Source of the DNA: Neckera pumila
Taxonomy: Eukaryota; Streptophyta; Bryopsida; Hypnales; Neckeraceae
Assembly: GCA_963969595.1 (NCBI GenBank)
Contig: OZ018409.1
Coordinates: 23,180,163-23,244,162, forward strand
Length of the DNA: 64,000 nt
Direction of reading: 5' to 3'
Part shown: positions 49,977 to 62,190 of the stretch, piece by piece
Layout of the letters: each line of letters begins with the position of its first letter
Position numbering within the stretch: the first letter of the stretch is position 1
Made by a program: the position numbers and the translations under genes
Notes under the pieces: model-generated
What the model saw: the letters and a program-made list of their open reading frames with translations, nothing else
Databases searched by the model: none
What the model was told of the DNA's origin: nothing

Positions 49977-50875
49977 CCCTTGAAGGACCATTTTTCCCCT
50001 CGGGGGACAATTTGGGTCCGGACAGGTTTCTACGGTCTCAATTTTTACTGATATTTTTTGGAATTTTTTGAGTTTGTGTATTTTTGCAAGAGGTTTGTGA
50101 ATATACAATTTTTAATTTAATTGAAGAATGGGAGCAAAAGTTATGGCACAATAAGAAAAAATGGAATTTAGCGGGCAGCACCAAAAAAATCAAAAAAAGT
50201 CAAAATATTTTTTTTTCAAATTTTTTTCTCAAAGATTATATTTTTGTCTACACGTGAAGCTTTGTTTCATTCAATTTGGACTAATAATGAGAAAGTTATG
50301 GACAATCTTAGTTCTTTGGACAATAAAAGCATTTTCTTAAAAATATAACTTGTAGAATTCATTTTTGAATGCAATTTTTAGAATTTTACCAAAAAAATTG
50401 TTACACATGGTCAGATTTTCTTGCTAGAACAATCTCAGCATTGGAACTATTGTGATTCAATTCCATCTAAAAGCTATTAAATTTTATTTTTCTTCAATCT
50501 TGAACCCATCTCTACTTAACAAAATTTTCATGAGTCAAAATTAAGTGAATATTTTCCTAAATTTTTTTTTGGAGTTTCTCAGCTCAACTACTTAACATAA
50601 AACAGTAGAAAATCAAAATCAATAGTGCAAAAATTTGAACTAAAAAGATTCAAAGCCAAAAAATCTAATCAAACAAGGTGCAAAAAAACTTGTTTTCTTC
50701 ACTTTAAATGCATATATCTTACAATCTACATGGTCAAAGTTTCTAAAATTTCTTCCAAATATTCACATACTAGTCAAATATAAGATCTTATGGTTGGAAA
50801 TGCAAAAAAAACGATTTTTAAAGTTCTTTTCTCTTTGCAATAGAAATGATAGTTTTCACCTTGGTCCTTTAGGGG
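49977..50875 (-). mobile_element. TTAA-family element (899 bp)
   Basis: It starts CCCTTGAAGGACC and ends GGTCCTTTAGGGG, with TTAA on both sides (49973-49976 and 50876-50879). It matches 11357-12281 in reverse complement along its length. Non-coding. Confidence 0.87.
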
Positions 50876-50879
50876 TTAA

Positions 50880-52856
50880 AATATATTTATATCTATTTCA
50901 CAAAGTTTGATTACATGACGCCTCATATTGAGCCCTTACAAGGATTGTATTTTTGTTACTTAATGGGATATTTTTTAATATGAAAGATGTGCATATGGGT
51001 GTTTCCTATATATCTATGCAATCAAATAAAAAAAATTCATCACCATTGTTTTCATTAAAATATTATATAAAACCATGAAAATTGACTTAAAAAATTCACC
51101 AAAAATGGAATTTTTCTTTTTCAAATCTGAAATTTGATATGCTTAATTGGGATTGCGTAAAAATTAGGTTTTAAATATGCAAGACAAAAATTCCATTCTT
51201 TTTCTATACTATGTAATAAAAATAGGAAAGGCTCAAATCGGCAGTTTGTAAAGGAGTTGGACCTGACTGTACATCCAAACACCACAAAACAAAGCCCATC
51301 GGCACCCCTCCTTGCCAAGAGCTTTCTGATGGTATCTACCAAGGTATAGACGGATTGCATGGCAATGACACTATTTCTAAAGAGGCGCACTTGGTGAATG
51401 GCTAAGAATGGCAGTATTGTATCATCCGAGCTTGTGTGGCAACTTCTTTCATCAAGATGGGTCATGAAAATGCAATGCAATGGTATGATAAGATAGTCTG
51501 GTCTTAAAGCAACCATTTAAGAGCCGATTGCCTTTTCCGGGGAGCTAAACTTCTTGAAACAATTTTCAGTAAAGTTTCTTACAAAGGAAAATAGAATTGG
51601 CATCTACTCCAACTCGGTTCATATTTTTAGAACCTTCATGGAATTAGTTATGAATTTATGAATTTGAAATGCAATGGTAACTAAAAGCAACCACCTCCTT
51701 GAAATGAGCACTATTAGTACATTGAAGAAAGCAAAATATACCTCTATATCATGATTGCTTTTATAGCATGGTTACTTTTAGAGCAGACTACTTTAGTGCT
51801 CATTGCTTATTCAACAACTTTTCATTTTTCATTATTAGCTCAGTCTCCAAGAATTCAATTGAGGCAACTAATTCTAACATATATTGCAAAATATTTTAGT
51901 AGCTGCAATATTTAGTTTTAAGAGAAATTGGCAACAAATCTTTGATGAATTTTGGGGACAAAAATACATTGTCGCCTTTACAATATAATTTCTATAGACT
52001 TTTAGTTAGACCCCAAGGTAGAAGCAATAGAGGTACTCAAATAGACACTGGGTATATTGGGTTTGTAAGCCACCAGATTGATCTGTAGTGGATTCATATC
52101 AATCCTTTTCTAAGATTGTTTTCATTTGAATTCTTATTTAGTTTTGACCTATTTTTAAATGCAATATGTATATCCAGTGGCTTACCGTCTAATTGGCTTC
52201 TTCTCCAAATATTCAAATATTCAATCTTTTCCAAATATTGTTGCCAACTTCACAACTCTAAGCCCCCAAAAGGGACCAAAGGATTTTTGACACCTCCATG
52301 GGTGCTAAACTATGTTTTAGTTGGCTGCTATTCGTTTTTGCTATTGGTTGTTTTTTGGTCTAAATTTAATTAATTTTGATTATGCTAGGCAATTACACCA
52401 AATTTTGTAGTAAACTCCTAAAGGACCACAGTATTTGAGGCCCAAACAACAATTGCAATGTTGTAATAAACAATCTACATCCTATGTTTAAATTTATTTT
52501 TTCAAAAAGTATTGAAATTGAATTCAAAACAAGACATCAATTAAGACTTTGTGTTGTCAAAAAAACATACTTTGGGACACTGAAGGAATAAATATAGTTC
52601 TAAAAAAAATGAATATGGATACAAATTTTTCAAAGAAATAGAATAAAAATTTCAAAAGAACTTTTGAAAATTGAACCATACACATGAAATTCCCAATTCT
52701 TTGTTGAAATCATCTCTTATATTAAAAAAAATTGTGTTGAGATTTCATCCATCACTTTTTCATTTGCACAATAATTTTTCATACATTTATTCTTGCTAAA
52801 TCCTAATGACACCTAAACATTTTCTTAATGAAACCTTATAACTTGATGAGAACTAT
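50880..52856. other. Intergenic, repeat relics only
   Basis: About 51283-51345 is part of the dispersed repeat seen at 28497, and 51630-51800 matches 36020-36190. At about 52409 an internally deleted TTAA-family end (CTCCTAAAGGACC) is followed by interior wording to about 52540. No gene. Confidence 0.45.
51630..51800 (+). repeat. Dispersed repeat shared with 36020-36190
   Basis: Same word order as the other copy (GAAATGCAATGGT, AAAAGCAACCACCT, GTACATTGAAGAAAGC, TTTTAGAGCAGACTACTTTA). Confidence 0.7.
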
Positions 52857-54122
52857 CAATAGAGAAAATCTTAGGCCTCAAAAGGGCTGCTCCACAACCC
52901 TCCAAAGACCCTGCAGATTAGGGTTTTTTTTGTCAAAAAATTTATTTTTTCCCTATTCCCGTCCACCAAAACTTGCATTGTCGGATGCTTGGTAGTGGCC
53001 CAAAAACCAATTTTAAAGAGTAAAAAAATCAAGATTAAGGCACCTTAAATAAGGCAACTAGCTTCAAAAGCCACTTCATTATTTGGAAAATTGAATAATT
53101 GAAGTCAAATTAAGGCACTTGCTTATTTTAGTGTATTACAACATGTGGAGAGAAGCTCTTTATACTAGTGGGGTAGGAGTAGAAGAGACAATGCATGTGG
53201 GATATATGAATTAGGAAGGAAAGGGGCTTGGTTACTCATTTTGAAGTAGAATCCAAAAATGGTGTGAAAACTAAAATTTCAGACCTCATTTAGGCATAGT
53301 AGATTTTTTTTTTGAAAAGACTTTGAACTAAAAAAAGTAGGGGAATTATACTACCTTTCATCTTCAAAATTTTGTTAGAGGTTTTGAGCCTCCACTTAAG
53401 AGTTTCGGACAAATTTGAAAGAGGGTTGGAAGAGACATTTTTTTAGACATTTGTAAACACCCTCTTTCAAATTTTTCCATAACTTTTAGGTGGAGGTTCA
53501 AAACCTCAAACAGATATTTAAAGATGAAAGGTAGAATAATTCCTCCACTTTTTTTAGTTCAAAGTCTTTTTAAAAAAAATTCTACTATGCCTAAATGAAG
53601 TCTAAAATTTTAGTTTTTACATCATTTTTTGGATTCTACTTCAAAATGAGCGACCAAGCCCCTTTTCTTCCTAATTCATATATGCCACATGCATTGTCTC
53701 TCCTACTCCTACCCCACTAGTATAAAGAGCTTCTTTCCACATGTTGTAATATTCTAAACTAAGCAAGTACCTTATTTGACACGTGTATTGTTTCAATTAA
53801 GTCAAATAAAATCCAACTAAGTCAAAGTTTGTGGCTTGATTGAATTTAATTTGACATCATTGAGACTATTGTCAATTAAGCAATTAAGAATCTTCAATCT
53901 AGAATCTTCAAGGAAATGTGAAGATTGAAACTCTAGATACAGTGGTTTGTATTTTTTTTAAATAAATAAATAAAATAAATAATTTTTTTCTTCTTTCAAT
54001 CGCAAAATTCATCCACTCTGATTACTTACTTCGACATTTTTTGGGGATTGTCAAACCAGCTTGTTAATAGCTTGGTATGTCATTGCGGAGTAGCCCTCCC
54101 ATGGCCTTAGTTTTTTCTAATG
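52857..54122. mobile_element. MITE with CATTAG-type ends carrying a nested palindrome (1,266 bp)
   Basis: The left end CAATAGAGAAAATCTTAGGC and right end GGCCTTAGTTTTTTCTAATG are inverted and match the ends of the 323-bp element at 33813. AGGGCTGCTCC and GGAGTAGCCCT extend the pairing. The extra length is mostly the palindrome at 53104-53780. Non-coding. Confidence 0.6.
53104..53780. mobile_element. 677-bp near-perfect palindrome
   Basis: The left arm from GTCAAATTAAGGCACTTGC pairs with the right arm ending GCAAGTACCTTATTTGAC. Shared inner words include ACAACATGTGGA, TATACTAGTGGGGTAGGAG and AAATTTGAAAGAGGGT. Arms are about 325 bp and the loop is about 53428-53458. A diverged single-arm relative lies at about 35265-35560. 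It is either a foldback transposon or a MITE derivative. Transcription would give a long hairpin RNA. Confidence 0.85.
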
Positions 54123-54850
54123 TAATGTTGTTGCATTGTTTTAAATTTGGTTCTGTTTATAGACAATCCAGAACAAAAAAAATCTTATATCTTTGGCTTT
54201 GGACAAATGCTTAGGCAATTAGGAGTGATCCTAATTTCATTGATCTAATCAGTTACATTTTGTTAGTTACCTCAACTCCTAAAGGACCAATTCTATTACC
54301 ATATTGTCAATTTTTTTTTTACTTCAATTTAGCCTTTGCAATTATATTCAAATTTCAATAATATATTTGTTATATGAGACTTTGTTAGTTTATAATGACC
54401 TAAGAGGGTTGTACTTTCAAAATAGGCCAAAATTGCCAAGAACCTGAACAATTTTTTTGGTCATTTTTTCTTGAAATTGGATAGAATGTAACCATAGGAT
54501 TGTGGTACTATAATATCATTTTCTACCATTCTAATTTTTAAATTTATAATAATGTTGAAATATAGTATTATAAATATGATGTAATTGCAAATTATAATAA
54601 GATATTGAATATCATATTGAAGAAAAATATGCCCTAATTTTTAACCTTTTTTCAAATATCTATTTTTTCCATTGTTTTGAAAAAAATCACACATGACACA
54701 TTAGCTTATGAGGAGTGGATATAGCTTTAAAAACAATTAATGAGAAAAGAAGGTTATTTGATTTGAAATCTAGTACATTTTTGAAATGATGTAAAGCCAT
54801 TTGATAAACACGTAGCATTACATGTCTCATTCATCTTCTTTAACAAACAA
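54123..54850. other. Intergenic, no gene seen
   Basis: AT-rich. A lone TTAA-family-like end (CTCCTAAAGGACCA) at about 54275-54288 has no partner. Confidence 0.4.
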
Positions 54851-55249
54851 GACTCGGTTTACACCAATCCAAAGGTACAATGAGGGGCAATTTTTTGAAG
54901 GTTTTAATTAGCTTAAATCAAGTTGTCTTTGGAAAATGGATTTATACTATGAAATAAGATGCTATGAGTCTCCAAGAAGGCCCAATGATATGGAACACAC
55001 TTTATTCCTATAAAGCTAATGAAAGTCTTCAAATTTTGTTTACCCCGTTGGAACTACAGTCAAACCTACATTGGGTGATTGAAATTCTGAGGGACCTTGT
55101 TGAAAATACTTTTAATATTTTAAAATAGTTTTTGCCCTCTTCATAGTTTACACCAATCTAAAGGTCATAACCAAAGAAGAACTTAATGGCAAACGAGGGC
55201 TTGGAGAGGATCAATTTTCTTGGGCCTTGCTTTTGGTGTAAACTGGGTC
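54851..55249. mobile_element. Inverted-repeat element with GTTTACACCAA ends (399 bp)
   Basis: The ends GACTCGGTTTACACCAA (54851) and TTGGTGTAAACTGGGTC (55233-55249) are inverted with about two mismatches in 17. An extra internal copy AGTTTACACCAATC at about 55145 makes a second, shorter hairpin with the right end. Probably a MITE; non-coding. Confidence 0.5.
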
Positions 55250-55327
55250 TGCACCACCATGGAATGTAAGTATGTAACGCCCAAGGTGAACGGGGTCTGA
55301 ATCCGATCTGCTTGTTGGCAATTCAGA

Positions 55328-55372
55328 CGTTATGCATCAGAAGTTATGCATCATAGAAGTTATGCATACGGC
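55328..55372. repeat. Short direct repeats of GTTATGCAT
   Basis: GTTATGCAT occurs three times within 45 bases just downstream of the methyltransferase stop codon, in its likely 3' untranslated region. Confidence 0.6.
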
Positions 55373-55381
55373 TTAATGATA

Positions 55382-58300
55382 CTAATTCTTCCAAAGTAAT
55401 TTCTGACAGGACAGGAGTTTATCTTTGCCGAATTCTCCACTCTCTGTTTCTAAGATTTGTGTCTGCCAGCGAACTGATTTGGCCAAGGCTTGAACCCGAA
55501 GTGCCATTATTGCGGACTCCCGCACTAGCACCCAACCGCCTGGCCGCAGTATGCGGTCCATCTCCAGCACTATGTGGGCAATGTTGCACCTGTCGACATG
55601 CATAAGTTATATCAGAAACGCAGACATAAAGCAACCATGGTGCTTTGATACTACTCCCCAGAAGGTGCACAACAATGTAACAGCACTAAGGTCAGTGGTT
55701 ACTTTCTGAGTTGAATAGCTAAAAGACATTAGGTTTGGATCAATGAGATCAAATACTGGTTAGAGGGGAATGCCAAATGACAGCCCAGTAGCTCATCTCT
55801 GCTCTGGACTCACTCTGTGGTGGTGTTCCATGCACATTTGTGAAAACAAGTGGCTTTCAGTTACTCCGTGGCCTGAACTATGCTCCTCACTGGGCCTATC
55901 AATTCTCTGCTGGTTTGTGATTCAAGTTTCGTGACCGGTACCTACATGATGTCCTGAAAGTACCATTCGACGAACCAACTCTGGTAGAGTTTAGTGTGGA
56001 ATTTGGACACTACTTGCAAAGACCTGCAATGACTTCAATCAAACTACATGATGAGAAATGAGACCCAACCTTTTCTCCTCGCGGCTGAAGAGTCCAGAAG
56101 CATGTAACAAATCGTAGGTACGTGGATATGTGTCGAAAGGCTCACACCTAAGATATGAACTACACAAGTGTGAGCAATAACAGAGCATCCAATCACATCA
56201 CATGATGTCAATTGGTAGAAAATTTCGGGGAAATAATCCACTGCTCAAAGTTCCTTAATTTCAATTATATTGCAAGCCAAGTGAATGATAGGTAGGTAGA
56301 GGTAGTATGATGAAGACCATACCAATCGTGAATGACACCAATAAGGCCCCGATCATAAATTACAGATAAAGTGTTCGGTCCACTAATTGAAACGACGTTC
56401 ATCACCCACCAATCCACCTTCTGGGTTATCAGTGCTGCCGCAAACCTGCAGTTACAACTCGCTGTAACTAAATCTTCAAGCGCAAATGACTATCTTAAGT
56501 GTCTGCTGTTCAGGAAAAGCAGGAGAGAATAATGCTTTATTACAGATAATTCTTCGTTGGTTTCATTAACAATCCTACTTCAAAGCTTTAACAAGATATC
56601 ACTTGATTCAGATAATGAGGACATCATGCAAGAGGAGAGATTCATACCCTCCGTACATAGCTCGCATATCCATAACGTTCCGAAAATCTTCTTTGCGGAG
56701 ACCTAAACCTCGAAAATACCCTTCAACTACAACATACCAGTATCTGTTGTCTGATTTTAATACCTGTTGTCGGGCCAATCCTGCATCCATATGAATATTT
56801 TGGATCCTTGGAGGCGACGACAATCTCGTCGGCCACTCAGGAGCATCAATGCCAGTGGTTTTATTAGGAAGCAGAGATATACAAGATTTAAGTGGAACAT
56901 ACCTGCAGATCAATAAGCCATTTCTATAAAATTTGGGAATACACAGAAGGTCCCCAGTTGTGGTTCCAGTGACCACTGGCAATACAAGGCTCAAATGACA
57001 CTTGAAATGGACATTGGGTTTTGCAATGTAAGCTCACTAACAGAGCTTTTAATTCATAGAAATAGAAAACCTAGGAGAATCATATCCCAATGAGAAAAAA
57101 ATAATCTGAATGGCTTAAGGTACACGAAGCAGCAACAGTTCGTCGTGGGCTAATCAACCAGTATGAAATGCTTAAAAATGCTTACCAGACATTGTCTAAA
57201 TCATCATTTTCTTCACATAAGGCTGGACCATTATCAAATGAACGAATTTCATAGCATGAGTTGTTCAATGGTTTGCGCTAGACGGCAATTTGTCCATCCT
57301 TTCCAACTTGTTCCCAACAAAGACGACTGGTCAGGTTCTCCATTTCTGCGCACTTCAAATAATTCAATGTTTAGATTCTAAGGTCAGAACCGTTAACATG
57401 CGCAAAAATCCTAGCTACCAGAGAAATAAGTCTGGGGGCCTACCTTTCCATATCTTTTCCTGTTCGTCTTCGTGCTTGTAGACAGGGCGAGCCGACCAAA
57501 CAAAGTACGCTCCAGCTTTGAGTAAGCGATTAACTTCTATCAACAAAATTCCATCTGCAGCACATCAGTAGAAAACATCTCAATACAAAGAGCTTATAGA
57601 TGCCACAGAGTGTCTCTCGGAGATGAATTGTTCAGGATTACCTTATAGAATTGCAGAAATGGCATCAAAATGAGTTCATTGATTTAAACAGATGTAATCA
57701 ACTAAACGATCTATAATAGGGCCTTGCTGATAATGTCCCTGCAAGCTCTCGCATCACTGTATGCCATTCATGACCCAGAGCAGGGTAGACTTGGTACTAT
57801 TTCGAGTCCAATCAATCCGACAGCGAGAGCAGTGAATCAGATCAAAAGCTTGACTAGGATAGGGAAGTCGACGAGTTGCCAAAACAGCAATAATGGCTGG
57901 TACCCCACGCTCCAGTGCAAATTGAATCTGATTCTCATGAACATCTTTGGGAGCAATTGAAAGGGTGATCACATCTCGATCGAGGAGGTAAGCGCCAAAG
58001 CTGGCTACACCACACCCAATGTCCAGGGCGACACGAGTACTGCGCCCATAACCTATGGCAGGAATCATCTGCATCAAACATGTATGCTCTTACTCTCAGG
58101 TGAAGGAAACGAATCTCCTGCGGCCTTTGAAGCGATAGAGCACCTTCGAAAAATTCAAACCGCTAATCTTGAATTCCAATTGCTCCTTATGACGCAATAA
58201 TGATCGTGACAATCTTCATTTTACAACCAATGTGGACATTATAATGGGGTATCAGACCTCAGAGCTTGTCATAAACCGGTTTACTCTTACTTTGCCAATG

Positions 58301-59990
58301 TGGTCAAGATATTGACTGGCCCCGTGTGCAAATTGAGTTCCGCCTCCAGGGAAAGTGAACCTGTCCTTCTCCAGCTTTATCCAGTTCTGTGCACCTTTGT
58401 CTGCGACCAATTGCTTATGCGGGACGTTATTGTACCATACCTACATCCCCAATCCAACAATGACGAAGATGTTGAGTTTGCTGTCGGAATGATCTCTTGT
58501 CGAAGATTAAATTTCCACATTTAACTACATTCTGAATAATATTTCTTTCCTTAAATGCTTTCTGGCACTGAATACCGAGGGTTGAGACAGAAAACACACC
58601 CCGCAATTTGGAGCACGATTAAATCAAGAAGGAATTTAGATCGATCAGTAAAGAGAAAGGTTTGATGTGCAGGGATTGCCAATATCATTGATCAGAAACG
58701 ATTACCACATCACAAACCTAAGATGGAGGCGCTTTGTTTCTTAAGCATAAACTGAGGAGTATGTCGAGAGCAGGATAGAGACCAACCTCGTCACGGCTCT
58801 TGGGCCACCTGATTGGAAAGTTGTAGTTAACCGGCGCTGCTATCAAGCAACACATTCGATCTTTGTGTGTCGGGCGATGGCGCTCCCACCTTTCCCCTCG
58901 ACCGTCTGATTGCAGCTTCTTACTGGCAGCAGGATTATCAACACAAGGAACATATTCTTTTAACCGAGAAGGACAGATTTCGAATTTATACTCTTTCACC
59001 TCATCAGCACTCTTTGATGCGCTAATTCTTGAAAGTGCCATCTCGGGTTTTGCTTCCTGAACAAAAGATGCGAGTACATTCCATCAGTTTAACGAAAATA
59101 ATTCATAATTGAAAAGAAACATTTGCACAGCGATATCACAGAAATTGAGAAGTGTTCCTACCAAAGTGAAATCAAATTTAACTTCAGGTTCAACACCAGC
59201 TGCAAGATAGTCCTCGTTGATTTTTCCGAAGATGTCTAAGAGGCCCAGAGTGGCGTTGTAGGAAACTGTAAACCAAGGAACTATCAATGTCAGGAGAACA
59301 GACTTCAAAGTGTCAGGAAAGTTTACACTTCCATTGCAACGAAGAGTCAACACAAGCAAGGAAGCAGCAGTAAGAAGTGCTTCTTGCCATGGGCTTCCAT
59401 TACCGCGCGAGTTTTTGATATTGATCCCCGCTAAAACTCAAAGTAACTTGCGGTGTTCTGCATGTGCAATTCAAGGTGATTGCGCCTGCCATGTGCTTCT
59501 ATGCAGTAGTACAGTACCGGAAAACGGAATATTGTATTCCTCAAAAAATTGAATTGCATTTTGCATTGCCTTAAATTGCGTTCATTTTTATTTCGTTTTC
59601 AAACATTCTCGTAAGTCTTAAGTTGCGAGTACATGAACTGAGATTCAGAAATGTTCAAAACGTTTAAAAGTCATATTTCAAAATTCGTCACCGGGGAACG
59701 AGCAAATTCCGTTTACCGACAACACTGCATCTATGCCTTCGAAAAGTCTTGCAATTGGTGACCTCACCAGCATTGAGATGTTCTGCCAGTTTGCGTGAGA
59801 CACTTGTATTTCCGCTGTTAGGCTTCTGTAGCGTAGTTCTCTTCAGCAGTGCACATGCTGGCGAAAACGCACGGTCATTTGCAAGCCTTACGCCCAAACC
59901 ATAGCTGAAGCTTGAACATGACAGCTCCGCAATCCCAAACAACATAACAACTACAGAGAGACACTTGCCGGCTGCTTGTTGCAAATCCAT
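55382..59990 (-). pseudogene. PMT11/12-like methyltransferase gene with in-frame amber codon
   Basis: Exons (minus) are 59990-59768, 59430-59162, 59056-58787, 58440-58291, 58068-57798, 57554-57444, 57345-57186, 56902-56648, 56445-56323, 56147-56070 and 55589-55382. All joins keep frame, giving 706 codons with stop. The protein fits the plant-specific putative methyltransferase family (Golgi type II membrane proteins linked to pectin methylation). It has hydrophobic N-terminal segments, [22 protein letters not shown] motif [15 protein letters not shown] (about 319-332), [61 protein letters not shown] and MDRILRPGGW. Codon 454, in exon 7 (57280-57278), is TAG where relatives have Trp before the KPLNNSCY-type motif. 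That would cut the protein to 453 residues. Everything else is intact, so it is either a very young pseudogene, a null allele or a base error. Exon 1 is the least certain. Confidence 0.85.
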
Positions 59991-59999
59991 TTATACACG

Positions 60000-61812
60000 C
60001 ATTTCAACACCAACTCTTTCTGGTGTGTCTGAGCTACACCTATTCAGCGCCAGAAAAAAATTTCTGTTCAGGACAAATACATCCATCCTCCCATTCTTGC
60101 CCCAACATACGGCTACAAGAAAGGCGAGGGGATTTTCTTAAATAGAAGATTAAAATGAAATAATCGTCCGAGTTTAAACCTCATCCTCACACAAAAGCAA
60201 ACATGAAATTAAAGCTCAGAATTAATCAGCACGACTGTCGACGAGATTACGGTATAGCAAATTGATTTGGCGAATTGAAATTCATGTACACGTACCGAAT
60301 TGTGCATTTTTCTATTCTCACATTGTCGCAGCAAAAAGAAAAGCTCCACGAATCACCGTACCCTTGAACAGTGGAAAAGGAGGAGCACCAGGCATCATGG
60401 CACGACTGTCCTCGAAGCTCCAGGCGCAATCCCCGTGAAGAAGCAGAGCGACCAACCAACGCTCGCGCTCGTACTTACTCCGTAACCCTGAAAAGACGAG
60501 ATGTACGAGCATCCGCACCGGCACTCGCCAAATGTGACTCGCCATCGCCAAAGCTCTTTTGGAGGCCTCCATCAGAAAAACTGGTCCCGGCAGATATGGT
60601 GCTATGATGGTGCATGTGATAGTAAAGAAAAGATTATGTATTAGATAACCGACGAGCCGCGGTAGCGGCGAGTAGGTTATTGGACATAACCGGTTGTTCA
60701 CTTTTCAATCACAACTTTTGATCTTCATGATCCAAGGGTGTAGGAAGCAAGTTGAAAGGAGAGAAGGTTATGAGTTACAACTTGTAATGGCAATGGTGAT
60801 GGGTTGCCAATGGGATGGTGCCACGTGAGTGTTGAAAACTCAACAACCGGTTATGGTGTCATTTTATCCTATCAAAGTTAGTAGAGAGGCTGGCACCAAA
60901 TTATCTTAGTAGCATTTCAATGCATCATCAGGGCACTAAACTTGCAAGCCTTGAAGTTCCTGATGTCCTCATTCCTCAATCAAAGCGTTGGTGGGCAAAT
61001 CTCGTCTATAAATGGGTAAACTAAGTTCTTCCTCACTTCTGCATTAGGCATCCACTTTGTATTCTTTGCAATGAAATATAAACAACTTTCCTTATCGCAT
61101 GCCAAATTTCAATTTTCAAATCTTTCAAATTAAAATTTGTCCTTTAAGCACATTTGGAATGTTGAAAGATCCTTGACCTTGGTGGGATGATGATTGAATG
61201 TTTAGAATGATGTTTTTGGCAATATAAATTATTTATACTGAAATACAACTATTGGAATACTTACAACAAAACTCTATTGCATCATCTAGCTACAATGTGC
61301 ATTAGGTTTTAGAAAGGATGGAAGAATAAAAATCAATCTGGATGAAAACGTGCCAAAAATCATGATACTTTGCACTAAATAGAATAAATGAAATATTATT
61401 GGCAAGTACAAGAGAATTGCAACACACTTTATGCAAAGCAAGTATTATTTAGACACCGTAAGAATAAATTATAAATTTTCAAAGTACAATCTTTGGCCAA
61501 GTACCTAATACCAATAGTAGAATCTCCTGGATTCTTACTTTTTTTTATTGTGTACACCTTGTATATTCAATATTTAGATTTAGATTTAGATTTTTGTGCC
61601 ATTTTTTTATCCAAGTTTGGTTACATTTGGACAATTTCATATTTTGTTTTTCTGGTATTTTTGTTTTTATATTTTTATGTAAATTTTTTGAGCCAATGGT
61701 TGTGTTGACTACACTTGTAGTCAACAAGTTTGAAGTTCATGATTTAAACATTCATTTTGTGTCAAGAAAAACACTGGTTTACATAATCTAGACTAGTATG
61801 CCCTGTGTGCCC
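60000..61812. other. Upstream region of the methyltransferase gene and spacer
   Basis: A GC-richer block at about 60240-60620 includes a strong donor-like GTAAGTAC on the minus strand (60478-60471). It may be a 5' exon or the promoter of the methyltransferase gene. 60685-60855 is an inverted-repeat element. From 60860 on the sequence is AT-rich without genes. Confidence 0.4.
60685..60855. repeat. 171-bp element with perfect 14-bp inverted ends
   Basis: CATAACCGGTTGTT (60685-60698) is repeated inverted as AACAACCGGTTATG (60842-60855), followed inside by TTTTCAA on both sides. It may be a small MITE; no target duplication is clear. Confidence 0.5.
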
Positions 61813-62190
61813 TATGCTGTTGCCACAACCAAAATCATAGTAAAAATAAATTTTCTAATTTTCTAATTCATATAAAAACTTTGAAATTCAATATCTTTCA
61901 CACTGTAATTCCAAACGCCATGAAACAAAGCCCGTCCATCCCTCCTCACCTAGGGTTTTCCACGGTACCAAGAATGCAAGCAAAATCAAAGTAGAAGTAT
62001 TTTTCTAATTTTTTGATCCAATAAATACTTGAAAATTCAATAACTTCTATACTGTAGCTCCAAACGCCACGGAACCAAGCCCGTGCACCCCTCCTCGCCG
62101 AGCCCTTTCTGATGGTACCAAACACGCAGCCAGGGGGACGCACGGTCTGGGAGATCTCAACATAAGAAAACAAACAAACAAACAAATAGC
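61813..62190 (+). repeat. Dispersed repeat, two adjacent copies
   Basis: Copy one (about 61813-61965) and copy two (about 61966-62190) share TTTTCTAATTTT, TCCAAACGCCA, AAGCCCGT and CCCTCCTC. Copy two ends in CAAACAAACAAACAAA like the copy at 28497-28715. Its GC-richer wording suggests a younger copy. Confidence 0.6.

Noticed and set aside
60318..60701. 127-codon minus-strand frame above the methyltransferase gene
   Set aside because: It may include a 5' exon (donor-like GTAAGTAC at 60478), but no protein similarity or phase-compatible join to exon 1 could be shown.
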